Below, in pieces: positions 14,907 through 22,537 of a stretch of 23,944 bases of DNA. The first letter of the stretch is position 1. The number at the start of each line of letters is the position of its first letter. Location of the stretch: the IMG/VR virus record IMGVR_UViG_3300005534_000048, positions 1 through 23,944 of that record; one strand, written 5' to 3'. Under the pieces are notes generated by a model that saw only the letters and a list, made by a program, of their open reading frames with translations, was not told the DNA's origin and ran no database searches. The DNA comes from a virus. Made by a program: the position numbers and the translations under genes.

Positions 14907-16100
14907 ATGCCCACAAATTCAGCGGCAAGAGGAATGGTTAGTAGATTCGTAGGAATGGGCCTTGGACTTGCTAAGCAAGGAATCAATCGTGCATTAGGCG
15001 CTAAGAAGCACGGTACGTCAAAGTATGGATGGAGCGATAAAGGCTCTACCAACAGTGCCGGTAAGAAGGTATCTACCGCAGATATCCCAAGTCCTAAGAC
15101 ACGAGGTGTTAAGAATATACCTGAGCCAGAATCTAAGCCTAAAGGTATGTCACCACGCGGTACTACAGAATATTCTAATATATCGCGTGCTTCACATGTG
15201 GTAGGAATTAAAAAAGAATTAGAAGAACCAGAAGTTAGTGCTATATCTAGTAGATCGCGGCCAAAGCGCGGAGCGAAATCACTTAGTGATGCCAAAGCAG
15301 GGGTGCAAATGGCGGTACAACGGCCCAAAGATAACCCATTCAAAATTAGCAAGGATTCAATGCTGCGCTCACAAGGCGGCATTGTAGAGTTTATGAAGGG
15401 CCAACGAAGTAAAACAATTGGTACTATTCGTAACGCTTATGGTTACACACGAAAAGAGGCTAAAGGATTTTATCGCAAAGAAAAAGGTGCAATTAAGGAT
15501 TTAAAAGAAGCAACTATGCCAAAAGTAAAAAAATCCGGCATCATGGGTTATCTAAACACCTTCACCACAGGTATTGGCTCTTTTATGAAATCACACAAAG
15601 TCAACGAACCACTTTGCAAAGATTGTGGTAAATGTGATTGCGAATGTGAAAAAAGCTTTGGTGGTATTATGGACTTTCTAGCAAAGGCATGGCCTAGCAA
15701 GAAAGCCAAGGCGCTTAAGGGTGCCAAGCGCATCAAAGGCGCGCGATTAAGTTCAAAGACTTACAAACAGACTGCACCCGCAGTAAAGCGTTCAGCAAGA
15801 GCTAAACTACGTGCCAAGGCTCCAAAGACAGCAACTAAACCACGTGGTTCGGGTGTTAAGAAAGGTTTTGAAGATACTTCGCAGCATCATCCTACTCACA
15901 CGCGATTTGACCGTAATCTACAAGATCGTGGGCATCTAAATGATGACAAATATGATTGGGCAGACGATAATTCAGAAATGGAAGAGGCACCTTTTGTCCC
16001 AGAACGTGCTAGGGGCTACTACAAGCGCGGTAAAAAATTACGCCGGACTCCGGGAGCACAGAATACGGTCAAGAACGACACGACTCAACTTTCTAGCTAA
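14907..16100 (+). CDS. Long basic Lys/Arg-rich protein (397 aa), unknown
   Basis: The 397-residue protein is dominated by Lys, Arg, Gly, Ser and Ala, with low-complexity basic blocks (for example SRSRPKRGAKSL and KKAKALKGAKRIKGARLSSK). One Cys-rich knot, CKDCGKCDCEC (about 237-247), could bind zinc. The C-terminus becomes acidic ('DDNSEMEEAPFVPERARGYY') before a final basic stretch. AAGGAG lies 10 bases before ATG 14907. No enzyme motif is seen. Position and composition suggest an internal head, DNA-condensing or scaffold-like protein, but none is shown. It ends two bases before the GIY-YIG 3 gene. Confidence 0.6.
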   Translation: MPTNSAARGMVSRFVGMGLGLAKQGINRALGAKKHGTSKYGWSDKGSTNSAGKKVSTADIPSPKTRGVKNIPEPESKPKGMSPRGTTEYSNISRASHVVGIKKELEEPEVSAISSRSRPKRGAKSLSDAKAGVQMAVQRPKDNPFKISKDSMLRSQGGIVEFMKGQRSKTIGTIRNAYGYTRKEAKGFYRKEKGAIKDLKEATMPKVKKSGIMGYLNTFTTGIGSFMKSHKVNEPLCKDCGKCDCECEKSFGGIMDFLAKAWPSKKAKALKGAKRIKGARLSSKTYKQTAPAVKRSARAKLRAKAPKTATKPRGSGVKKGFEDTSQHHPTHTRFDRNLQDRGHLNDDKYDWADDNSEMEEAPFVPERARGYYKRGKKLRRTPGAQNTVKNDTTQLSS

Positions 16101-16102
16101 TT

Positions 16103-16765
16103 ATGTTTTTTGTATACACACTAGCAGACCCACGCAAGCCAGAAGATATAAGGTATATTGGTAAAACTGGCCGTACACTAGATTATCGACTAAGTTGCCA
16201 TTGTAGTGATCTTAAAGCACGCAATTACCGCACTAACTGGATCAAACATCTTAAAAATCAAGGCTTGCGCCCACTTATCTATCCTATAGCTATGTGTAAA
16301 TCAGAATTAGATACTAACGCCTGTGAAATATTCTGTATTAAGCAATTTCGTGATTGGGGTTACAAATTAACTAATGGTACTGAAGGTGGAGATGGTGTTT
16401 CTGGAAGAATAGTATCAGAAGAAACCAAAGCTAAAATCGCTGCCAAACTAAAAGGAAACAAAAACGGAGCTAATCCAACAATGGAAACACGCGCCAAATT
16501 TTCAATGGCACGTAAAGGTAATAAACATGCGCTAGGTTACAAACATACGCCAGAAGAATTAGCCAAAATTGCTGCTACAAGCCAACAATATTGGGCCAGC
16601 AGAAAACTTCCAGAAAAAATAGAAAAACAAATTGTGGAAGAGTATACAAAAGGAAAAAAGACAGTGGAAATTGAACAAAAACAAGGACTTTCCAAATATC
16701 ATGTACTAACTACGTTAAGAAAATATGGTGTCACCATTCGTGGGGCATTCAAGAAGACTAAGTAA
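16103..16765 (+). CDS. GIY-YIG homing endonuclease 3 with C-terminal helix-turn-helix
   Basis: The 220-residue protein starts with a complete GIY-YIG domain: VYTL (Y5), RYIGKT (18-20), R29, E75 ('CEIFCIKQF') and N91. The middle has two or three NUMOD3-like repeats (SEETKAKIAAKLKGNK, YKHTPEELAKIAA). Unlike the other copies, residues 170-215 form a helix-turn-helix-like end ('KQIVEEYTKGKKTVEIEQKQ', 'GLSKYHVLTTLRKYGV'), comparable to the intron-encoded nuclease repeat/HTH modules that give target specificity. It fits exactly between two genes (2 bases after the stop, next ATG directly after its own stop). No ribosome-binding site is visible. Confidence 0.92.
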   Translation: MFFVYTLADPRKPEDIRYIGKTGRTLDYRLSCHCSDLKARNYRTNWIKHLKNQGLRPLIYPIAMCKSELDTNACEIFCIKQFRDWGYKLTNGTEGGDGVSGRIVSEETKAKIAAKLKGNKNGANPTMETRAKFSMARKGNKHALGYKHTPEELAKIAATSQQYWASRKLPEKIEKQIVEEYTKGKKTVEIEQKQGLSKYHVLTTLRKYGVTIRGAFKKTK

Positions 16766-17122
16766 ATGAAAAAGACACAGCAACTAACCTTTGAAGAAGT
16801 AACAAAATTGTACCACGCAGTGTTAGAAGATGCACTAAATGTAATTGAACAAGGTGCTAGGACAAATATGGATGCTTCCTTTTGGGAAGCAACTGAATGG
16901 TTGTTTGACGATGACGACAAAAATCCGTTCAGTTTTGTAATAATTTGTCGTGTATTGGAAATGAATTCTACACAAATACGAGACAGAGTTGTTAGAGCCT
17001 TACGAAAATGTCATATCGTTCGCGTAAACGACGCGACAATTGACTTGAACAAAGTGGACGAAAACTACGATACACTAGGATTTGAATTCCGTGCTCCGAC
17101 CCGCGATAAAATTAGGGCTTAG
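16766..17122 (+). CDS. Small helical protein, unknown (118 aa)
   Basis: The 118-residue protein starts MKKTQQLTFEEVTKLYHAVL and continues with 'FWEATEWLFDDDDKNPFSFV' and 'IICRVLEMNSTQIRDRVVRAL'. The 'W(L/F)-D-D-xx-PFSF-xx-(I/V)C-x-xLxM/L' motif with a following R-rich helix recalls a widespread small bacterial/phage family in which a helix-turn-helix follows PFSFENVCxALGLD. It therefore may bind DNA. The start directly follows the GIY-YIG 3 stop; AAGAAG is the only binding-site-like sequence. The end overlaps the next gene. A regulatory role is inference. Confidence 0.6.
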   Translation: MKKTQQLTFEEVTKLYHAVLEDALNVIEQGARTNMDASFWEATEWLFDDDDKNPFSFVIICRVLEMNSTQIRDRVVRALRKCHIVRVNDATIDLNKVDENYDTLGFEFRAPTRDKIRA

Positions 17123-18302
17123 AATCCTAATAGGCAAAGAAGAACTAGGCTATGGGCCAATAGTCCAGATGCTTGATCCAGAATGCTATACAGATATGGT
17201 ATTTGGGTTAGTAGATGATCAAGGTACATTTCACACTAATACTCATGTGTGGGCTGTACCGGGGCCAGCAATTGATCCTGATACCTTCTCGGACGATGGA
17301 AACACCGGCTCAATTGTTACTGGTAAGCCTCGCGAGTTTTATCTAACTGCGAAGTCACACAAGCTACACTATCAAACTGAATTTGCAGGTATGCCTATCT
17401 CCATTGAAAATCGTGCTGGTAGCTATCGCTATTGGTATGACCACGATGCTAAGAAAGAAGGTAAGACCTTGATGCGCTATCCTTATGGTTACATAAGGCT
17501 AACTGAAGGGAAGGATGGTGATCATGTAGATTGCTATATCGGCCCCAACCCCTTAGCGCATGACGTTTATATAGTTAGACAGAACAAGGCACCAGACTTC
17601 AAGACTTACGATGAAGACAAAGTGATGCTTGGTTTTGATTCGGCGGCAGAAGCAAAGGCAGCTTATATTAAACAGTATGATGACCCACGATTTTTTGGCC
17701 GAATGGATACTTACCCACTAGGTGTATTTAGAGCTAAGGTAGCTAAGACGAAAGATAAACCGGGGATGGTTAAGTCTCAGAAAACTAGAGTACGTAACTT
17801 ACAAAATGCTGGTTTGATGTTACATGCTACACATGAACATAAACTAGAAGGCATTAAAAAAGAAGGCATGCACAGTGGTTGGTTTTCTACAGAGCCTGAA
17901 CACAACATGGCCCCAGAAGGTGGCAAGAACGCGCGAAAGCGAGTTTATTTAATGGTCCCTAAAAAAGACCTTAAAAGCAGACATGCTCGACAAACAAAAG
18001 TTGGCGGCACTAAAGATGTAACATGGGCTGCACCAAATAATCACGAACAAAAATGGCACAATCCAATTAAGCCTAAATATTCAGCCGATGCCAATCTTAA
18101 GAATATGCAACGGTTAGGTAAGTCTGAAATACAAAAATCCAACCATACACTAAACCTAGTCTGTTCCGATTGTGCTGGTAGCAAAGAAATAGCTACCCGC
18201 GAGATGTACAAAAAATACAAACTATCCGATGGCGAATATGTATGTCGGCCATGTTGGGATAAGCGACGGAGCAAACACCCTGTGTTTCTTAAGAAGGATT
18301 AA
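17091..18302 (+). CDS. Phage multidomain (polyvalent-type) protein with InPase domain
   Basis: The protein (about 403 residues) contains the phage 'InPase' (inorganic pyrophosphatase-like) domain of polyvalent proteins: 'PISIENRAGSYRYW' then 'YGYIRLTEGKDGDHVDCYIG' (around 132-151), 'DVYIVRQ', and 'DEDKVMLGFDSAAEAKAAYI' (around 174-193). A second segment (about 235-325) with 'MLHATHEHKLEGIKKEGM', 'SGWFSTEPEHNM' and a later NHEQKW resembles an ADP-ribosyltransferase-type H-[Y/F]-E layout. The end has a zinc ribbon (CSDC ... CRPC, about 358-388). In polyvalent proteins such domains enter the cell with phage DNA and counter host defences. I set the start at GTG 17091, as AGGA lies 10 bases upstream; TTG 17082 or ATG 17169 are alternatives. 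Confidence 0.7.
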   Translation: MLRPAIKLGLRILIGKEELGYGPIVQMLDPECYTDMVFGLVDDQGTFHTNTHVWAVPGPAIDPDTFSDDGNTGSIVTGKPREFYLTAKSHKLHYQTEFAGMPISIENRAGSYRYWYDHDAKKEGKTLMRYPYGYIRLTEGKDGDHVDCYIGPNPLAHDVYIVRQNKAPDFKTYDEDKVMLGFDSAAEAKAAYIKQYDDPRFFGRMDTYPLGVFRAKVAKTKDKPGMVKSQKTRVRNLQNAGLMLHATHEHKLEGIKKEGMHSGWFSTEPEHNMAPEGGKNARKRVYLMVPKKDLKSRHARQTKVGGTKDVTWAAPNNHEQKWHNPIKPKYSADANLKNMQRLGKSEIQKSNHTLNLVCSDCAGSKEIATREMYKKYKLSDGEYVCRPCWDKRRSKHPVFLKKD

Positions 18303-18305
18303 TCT

Positions 18306-18446
18306 ATGTTACTAATTATCATTTTACTATTACTACTTTTACCGGGTGCAGGTTGGGGCACAGGCTATTGTGGCCCGCAAGTTCCGGGGATCATTTGGAC
18401 AATACTCATCATCTTCTTAATTTGCAGGTTACTTGGAGTAGCGTAA
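18306..18446 (+). CDS. DUF3309-like small membrane protein (46 aa)
   Basis: A 46-codon frame starts at ATG 18306, 3 bases after the InPase stop, with AAGGA about 10 bases upstream. It encodes two hydrophobic segments (MLLIIILLLLLL and 'IIWTILIIFLICRLLGVA') joined by a Pro/Gly/Trp loop 'PGAGWGTGYCGPQVPG'. This is the layout of the DUF3309 family of bacterial small membrane proteins. It should lie in the inner membrane as a hairpin. Function unknown; the cysteine in the loop is unusual. The short reading frame with intact coding between two genes supports it being real. Confidence 0.6.
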   Translation: MLLIIILLLLLLPGAGWGTGYCGPQVPGIIWTILIIFLICRLLGVA

Positions 18447-18453
18447 AACTTAA

Positions 18454-18906
18454 ATGCGGTGTTCTAAATGTAAAAAATCAAAAGATAAGCGGCAATTTTA
18501 CAAAAATCCTCGCAGTAAACGTGGTTTGGATTATCGTTGTAAAGCTTGTCATCTAGCAATAGCTAGACAATGCCCAAGCCGAACACCGGAAGTACGAAAG
18601 CAGCGTTATCAAAAAGACAAAGAAAAAATACGTAATATAAACTTGAAGTACTGTTTTGGTATCGATCTAAACGAATACAACAGAATGCTTGAAGCACAAA
18701 ATTTTAAATGTGCTATTTGTGAAAAAACTAAGAATGAAAATGTAGGCCAATATGGTAAACAACTTAACTTCAGTGTAGACCATGACCATGTTACTTTAAG
18801 AGTGCGCGGATTATTATGCACCAAGTGTAATAGTGTTCTTGGCTTGGCAAATGATTCAATTAAAATTTTGGAGCGGAGCATTACATACCTTAAAAATGCG
18901 TTGTAA
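18454..18906 (+). CDS. Endonuclease VII-like HNH nuclease (second copy)
   Basis: The 150-residue protein opens with a zinc ribbon (MRCSKCKKSKDKRQFYKN ... YRCKACH, residues 1-32). The C-terminal half is a treble-clef nuclease with 'CAICEKTKNE', 'FSVDHDHVTLRVRGLLC' and 'TKCNSVLGLANDS', the same DHDH and C-x2-C layout as the gene at 13551, but the middle differs and is shorter. It is probably a free-standing homing endonuclease inserted between the DUF3309-like gene and the small zinc protein. The upstream site is poor (GGAG about 15 bases away). The 3' end overlaps the following gene by about 11 bases. Confidence 0.87.
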   Translation: MRCSKCKKSKDKRQFYKNPRSKRGLDYRCKACHLAIARQCPSRTPEVRKQRYQKDKEKIRNINLKYCFGIDLNEYNRMLEAQNFKCAICEKTKNENVGQYGKQLNFSVDHDHVTLRVRGLLCTKCNSVLGLANDSIKILERSITYLKNAL

Positions 18907-19099
18907 TTATTGTCACGCGCGGATATTAAAATCTTCGCTTACCCAGAGTGAGTTTTTTTTGCGGCGGCTTATCATTAATAAATCAAACGGTGAATTATTT
19001 ATTCGTTGCCACGAATGTAATAAACCAGCTAAAGCCAATGCTGAATTAGTGAAGTCACTAAAATCGGCAGTGTTGCTAATCGCAGATTTGGAGAAGTAA
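18896..19099 (+). CDS. Com-like zinc-finger protein (67 aa)
   Basis: The 67-residue protein from ATG 18896 has CNYC near the N-terminus and CHEC at about 41-44, a two-knuckle CxxC ... CxxC arrangement. The order (RCNYCHARILK ... FIRCHECNKPAK) resembles Mu Com-like translational regulators and other short zinc ribbons. An open frame extends further upstream to an ATG at 18833, but that part lies within the HNH gene and lacks a binding site, so I use the internal start, which overlaps the HNH stop. It ends immediately before the next structural gene. Its function is not established; an RNA/DNA-binding role is the best guess. Confidence 0.6.
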   Translation: MRCNYCHARILKSSLTQSEFFLRRLIINKSNGELFIRCHECNKPAKANAELVKSLKSAVLLIADLEK

Positions 19100-20617
19100 A
19101 TGGCTACAATTACTAATATCTCAGTCGTAACTGACCAGCAGTTTTATTCTAGATACGATTCCAGTTACAACATTGTTACAGCTACGATTACGTTTTCACC
19201 TTCGCCTACTACAGACGTTCTTACTATTCAGTGGCAACGTAATTCACTAGCCGCTGGTGGGCAGACGCAGCCACAATCACAACCATCTCCCGGTCCTACA
19301 ATATCTGCGCCTATCCCACTTGGCCCGGCACAAACTATTACATTAACTGGTGGTACATCTCCGGTAACTACTAGTTTAAATCTTACCACAGTAGCTGATT
19401 CTGATGGTTACATGCTTGCTAAATGCAGCAACGTACTGAATGATTACTCAATTGTTGTAACAACTTCCACAAGTATCAAAGCAACAGCTACATTCACCGT
19501 GTTACCAGTTGTGCCAGCAGAAATGCATTCTCGTTGGTTCTATGGCTTGCCACTTATCGCATTTGAAAGCTTAACAGCTACCGTGCAACCAACCAATACC
19601 ACAGGTATTTCAATCACAGGTGTTGGCTTTAATTCTGGCCGGGGCGCGTATGCGTTGACTTACAACAACAGCACACATCAAATAACCTTCGGTAATGGTT
19701 CACCCATAACCATCTCACCAAGCACAACTAGCATGGTAATATATGATCTAAGTAATAACAATGTTACCATTAGTGTAAACTATAGTGCCTTGCCAAGTAG
19801 CTCTACCACTGATACCGTCTTTATCGACTACAAGACGTTGCAGGATATAGATATTGCGCGCTCGCTGATTCAATCTTACAAAGAAACCGAGCGTGGTATG
19901 ATGACGCGGGTAGAACCAACGCACATAGTGTCAAGAGGAATCTTGAACTATGATTTTGGTATCCCTAACTTGCCTGACCCTAATGTTTCAGCTACATCTC
20001 TTGGCGCTAGCGGTGGTACATGGGCACCCACCTACTATGATGAAATTGCAGATGGTGTTTCATTCTTTAAACAAAGTTCGAGCAATCAATGGATTAACAT
20101 TGAAGCGCCTTTTACCAACATACTTGAAGTTTATCAGTTAGCTGGATTTTTCAACAAACAACAGACCGTTAACATACCACAATCATGGATTAGCTTTACA
20201 AGTAGACCCGGTATCATACAACTTGTACCAACAAACTATGCAATCCTAAACTGGATTCTAGCTCAAGCAAGTTTTTATTTCTTTTTTCTGGCTTCAGATT
20301 ATATTCCACAATTCTGGCATTTTGATATTTTGGTTGGCTTACGTGAAGGCATTCCGCAAGAAATGCGCGACTACATTGCAGCCCGAAGCGCAATTGAATT
20401 GCTTGGGCAGATAATTTTGGCGCGATTTCCTCTTGGCGCTACTAGTTATACAATCTCGCGTGATGGTGTAGCCGAAAGTCGAAGCATTACTCCACTGTTC
20501 TATATGCAAGCTATCCAAGGATTAGAGCGCCAAATTGGCAGAATTCCGGGCACCACAGATAAAGCGTTAATAACATTACGACAAACATACAATGGTATGT
20601 GGGTTCGTAGCCTTTAG
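19100..20617 (+). CDS. Virion structural protein with Ig-like N-terminus (505 aa)
   Basis: The 505-residue protein begins directly after the preceding stop, with GGAG 6 bases upstream. Residues 1-260 are Thr/Ser/Pro-rich beta strands (for example 'YNIVTATITFSPSPTTDVLT', 'DGYMLAKCSNVLNDYSIVV', 'HQITFGNGSPITISPSTTSM'), like tandem Ig-like domains. Residues 260-505 change to mixed alpha/beta with aromatic-rich 'FYFFFLASDYIPQFWHFDIL' and 'IPQEMRDYIAARSAIELLGQ', then a conserved-looking 'RFPLGATSYTISRDGVAESR'. No enzyme motif is present. It lies in the structural region ahead of neck-like genes, so it is probably a neck, tail or baseplate component; exact identity not recognised. Confidence 0.65.
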   Translation: MATITNISVVTDQQFYSRYDSSYNIVTATITFSPSPTTDVLTIQWQRNSLAAGGQTQPQSQPSPGPTISAPIPLGPAQTITLTGGTSPVTTSLNLTTVADSDGYMLAKCSNVLNDYSIVVTTSTSIKATATFTVLPVVPAEMHSRWFYGLPLIAFESLTATVQPTNTTGISITGVGFNSGRGAYALTYNNSTHQITFGNGSPITISPSTTSMVIYDLSNNNVTISVNYSALPSSSTTDTVFIDYKTLQDIDIARSLIQSYKETERGMMTRVEPTHIVSRGILNYDFGIPNLPDPNVSATSLGASGGTWAPTYYDEIADGVSFFKQSSSNQWINIEAPFTNILEVYQLAGFFNKQQTVNIPQSWISFTSRPGIIQLVPTNYAILNWILAQASFYFFFLASDYIPQFWHFDILVGLREGIPQEMRDYIAARSAIELLGQIILARFPLGATSYTISRDGVAESRSITPLFYMQAIQGLERQIGRIPGTTDKALITLRQTYNGMWVRSL

Positions 20618-20621
20618 TTAT

Positions 20622-21254
20622 ATGGAATTATTTAACATATACACCCTAGTTGACCCGCGTGATCCTGAGAATGTTAGATATGTTGGGAAGACAAAAGCGG
20701 AACGAATTAAGAAACGATTAATTGAACATTGTTACGCAAAAAATTTAAAAACTAACACGCATCACAACTATTGGATAAAAACTTTACTTAAAAGTGGATT
20801 TAAACCAACCATGAACATAATCGCTTCTTGTAAGTCTGAAGACGCAATTAATATAACGGAAACCCAAGCAATCAAACAATATCGTTCTTGGGGATACAAC
20901 CTAGTCAATGCTACAGATGGCGGAGAAGGTAGTGTAGGGTACAGGCCAAACAAAAAAACAAGGGTAAAAATATCTGCCAGCTTAATAGGCAACACACGTA
21001 CTTTAGGTCACAAATTAAGTGAGGAACACAAAGCTAAAATATCTGCTGGAAATAAAGGTAAATACGTAAAAAGTCCTTCGATTGAAACACGGCATAAAAT
21101 TGCTGCTGCGTTGTGTGGACGAAAGCATACACCCGAAACACGCGCCAAAATGTCTGCTACGCACAAGAAGATAATATTTACACCGGAGCATAGAGCTAAT
21201 TTATCTGTAGCAATAACAAAATATTATGCAAATAAAAAATTGGGACTAGAATAA
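20622..21254 (+). CDS. GIY-YIG homing endonuclease 4 with NUMOD3 repeats
   Basis: The 210-residue protein has IYTL (Y7), RYVGKT (20-22), R32, E80 ('ETQAIKQY') and N96 ('NLVNATDGG'), all the GIY-YIG catalytic residues. Residues 105-205 hold NUMOD3-like repeats (KLSEEHKAKISAGNKG, GRKHTPETRAKMSATH). I take the start at ATG 20622, aligned with the other copies; the frame is open to 20592 but that would overlap the upstream gene. No binding site is visible. It ends overlapping the next gene (TAATG). Bases 20651-20692 differ from GIY-YIG 1 at one of 42 positions, and 21117-21156 differ from GIY-YIG 2 at three of 40, so it looks like a mosaic of the two. Confidence 0.92.
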   Translation: MELFNIYTLVDPRDPENVRYVGKTKAERIKKRLIEHCYAKNLKTNTHHNYWIKTLLKSGFKPTMNIIASCKSEDAINITETQAIKQYRSWGYNLVNATDGGEGSVGYRPNKKTRVKISASLIGNTRTLGHKLSEEHKAKISAGNKGKYVKSPSIETRHKIAAALCGRKHTPETRAKMSATHKKIIFTPEHRANLSVAITKYYANKKLGLE

Positions 21255-21940
21255 TGTCATTTGAACAAGGTGTCCCTTTTTCTATACCAGACCACAATGC
21301 TTTTGTGGCATTTCACGGCCAAACGTTAAACTATTACAGTGAAGCGGTTTGTCCATGCCAATTTAGCCCATATTCTACAGACCCAAATCGACCGCTGTTA
21401 AATTGCCAAGTATGCCAAGGGGGCGGGCATGTATACACAGGGCCAACAACTATCATTGGTTTGGTAACAAGTATTCGCAATCAACAAGAACTAATTGATA
21501 TCGGTGTAGCTGCGCCGGGTGATTTCATTCTAGGTATGCCACCTACATCTTCTGTGTATCTTAAGGATTTCGATATTGTACAAATACCAGAAATGCCGCT
21601 TGGTTTTTATGGCCAAGTAATAGTTCGTGGCGCGGGCGCGACTGACACCTTAGCTTACACTCCAAGTGTTATATCTCGCGTGTTTTCTGGCAACCCCGCT
21701 ACAGGAGCAACTACCAATTATACACAAGGAACTGATTTTACTGTTAGCGGAAAGATCATAACTTGGGTAAGCGGCCACGGCCCAAATCCAACGAGCACGT
21801 ATTCTATAAGTTATAATTGCGTATATGATTGGGTGTTATTTGTAAGCGCAATGGAACGATTTGATGGTTCTAGTACCAATCTAGGACAACGAGCAATCTT
21901 ACGTAAACGAGACGTTGTGTTCCCGCCAACGGTAGCTTAA
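21254..21940 (+). CDS. Neck/head-tail-type structural protein with zinc motif (228 aa)
   Basis: The 228-residue protein has an N-terminal Cys cluster: VCPCQFSPYSTDPNRP and LNCQVCQGGGHVY, a CxC ... CxxCxGxG arrangement that can bind zinc. The rest is beta-rich ('FILGMPPTSSVYLKDFDIVQ', 'SYNCVYDWVLFVSAMERFDG'). Cys-containing proteins of this size occur among neck and head-tail joining proteins, and the flanking genes are structural, but I cannot name the family with confidence. ATG overlaps the GIY-YIG 4 stop (TAATG), indicating that the endonuclease gene entered the junction cleanly. GGGA lies about 9 bases upstream. Confidence 0.6.
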   Translation: MSFEQGVPFSIPDHNAFVAFHGQTLNYYSEAVCPCQFSPYSTDPNRPLLNCQVCQGGGHVYTGPTTIIGLVTSIRNQQELIDIGVAAPGDFILGMPPTSSVYLKDFDIVQIPEMPLGFYGQVIVRGAGATDTLAYTPSVISRVFSGNPATGATTNYTQGTDFTVSGKIITWVSGHGPNPTSTYSISYNCVYDWVLFVSAMERFDGSSTNLGQRAILRKRDVVFPPTVA

Positions 21941-21942
21941 AA

Positions 21943-22500
21943 ATGGACGAAATCACTCTTGAAATAAGTCTTGAAGATATCGAAGATATTGATGAAGCCG
22001 AGCTATACAAAATCCTATCTGAAGCTGTAGAAGAATCATTGGAAGTAGCACGCGATGCTTTAGCCGCATCTGTACGCGACGCTAACTTGGCAGATTATAT
22101 ACAAAGTAGACCTGTAATTCTCACAGACCCATTTCACGGTATGATCATAATAGATGATGCACGTGCAGAAACAATGCTTGCTGCGCAAGAATACGGAAGC
22201 CCCGCATGGGATATGAAGCCATACCTATTAAATTCGCCAAAAGCCAAATTAAGTAAAACAGGTACACCTTATATTATCGTGCCATTTCATAGCCGATATG
22301 GATACAATCCTTTAAATCCTTCTGCTTCTAAATTCAATTATGCTTATAACCAAGCCGGGGTTAACAAGTCTTTTAAGACCGTTACGCCTAATAGCTCTGG
22401 GTGGATATATCCGGCTAGACCAGCCGATCCTGTCTTCGAGAATGCCAAACAAGAAGGGCATGACCACCTATTGGATAGTATTGAAAATATATTAGAATAG
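21943..22500 (+). CDS. Tail-completion/neck-like structural protein (185 aa)
   Basis: The 185-residue protein starts with an acidic helical region (EITLEISLEDIEDIDEAELY) followed by 'KILSEAVEESLEVARDALAASV', then a beta part with 'SPAWDMKPYLLNSPKAKLSK', 'YIIVPFHSRYGYNPLNPSAS' and 'VTPNSSGWIYPARPADPVFE', ending with a short helix. The helix-then-beta layout and position resemble HK97 gp10-like tail-completion proteins, which set up the head-tail joint, but the resemblance is by pattern only. It starts two bases after the preceding stop and ends just before a promoter at 22505, so it is the last gene of this transcription unit. Confidence 0.55.
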   Translation: MDEITLEISLEDIEDIDEAELYKILSEAVEESLEVARDALAASVRDANLADYIQSRPVILTDPFHGMIIIDDARAETMLAAQEYGSPAWDMKPYLLNSPKAKLSKTGTPYIIVPFHSRYGYNPLNPSASKFNYAYNQAGVNKSFKTVTPNSSGWIYPARPADPVFENAKQEGHDHLLDSIENILE

Positions 22501-22504
22501 GTAC

Positions 22505-22531
22505 TTGACTTTCTAAAATCTATGCTATAAT
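22505..22531 (+). promoter_or_regulatory. Promoter of the small RNA unit
   Basis: TTGACT (22505-22510), a 15-base spacer and TATAAT (22526-22531) with TGC in front. The 12 bases ending the -10 (CTATGCTATAAT) are identical to those of the terminase promoter. The spacer is short, but the extended -10 can compensate. The start would be near 22538. Confidence 0.68.
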
Positions 22532-22537
22532 AGATAA

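Noticed and set aside
14574-15382. Minus-strand frames of 110-216 codons opposite the basic proteins
   Set aside because: They mirror Lys/Arg-rich coding sequence on the plus strand and show no independent start signals or recognisable protein features.
18833-18895. Upstream start for the Com-like zinc protein
   Set aside because: It would lie inside the HNH gene without a ribosome-binding site; the internal ATG 18896 begins right at the zinc motif.
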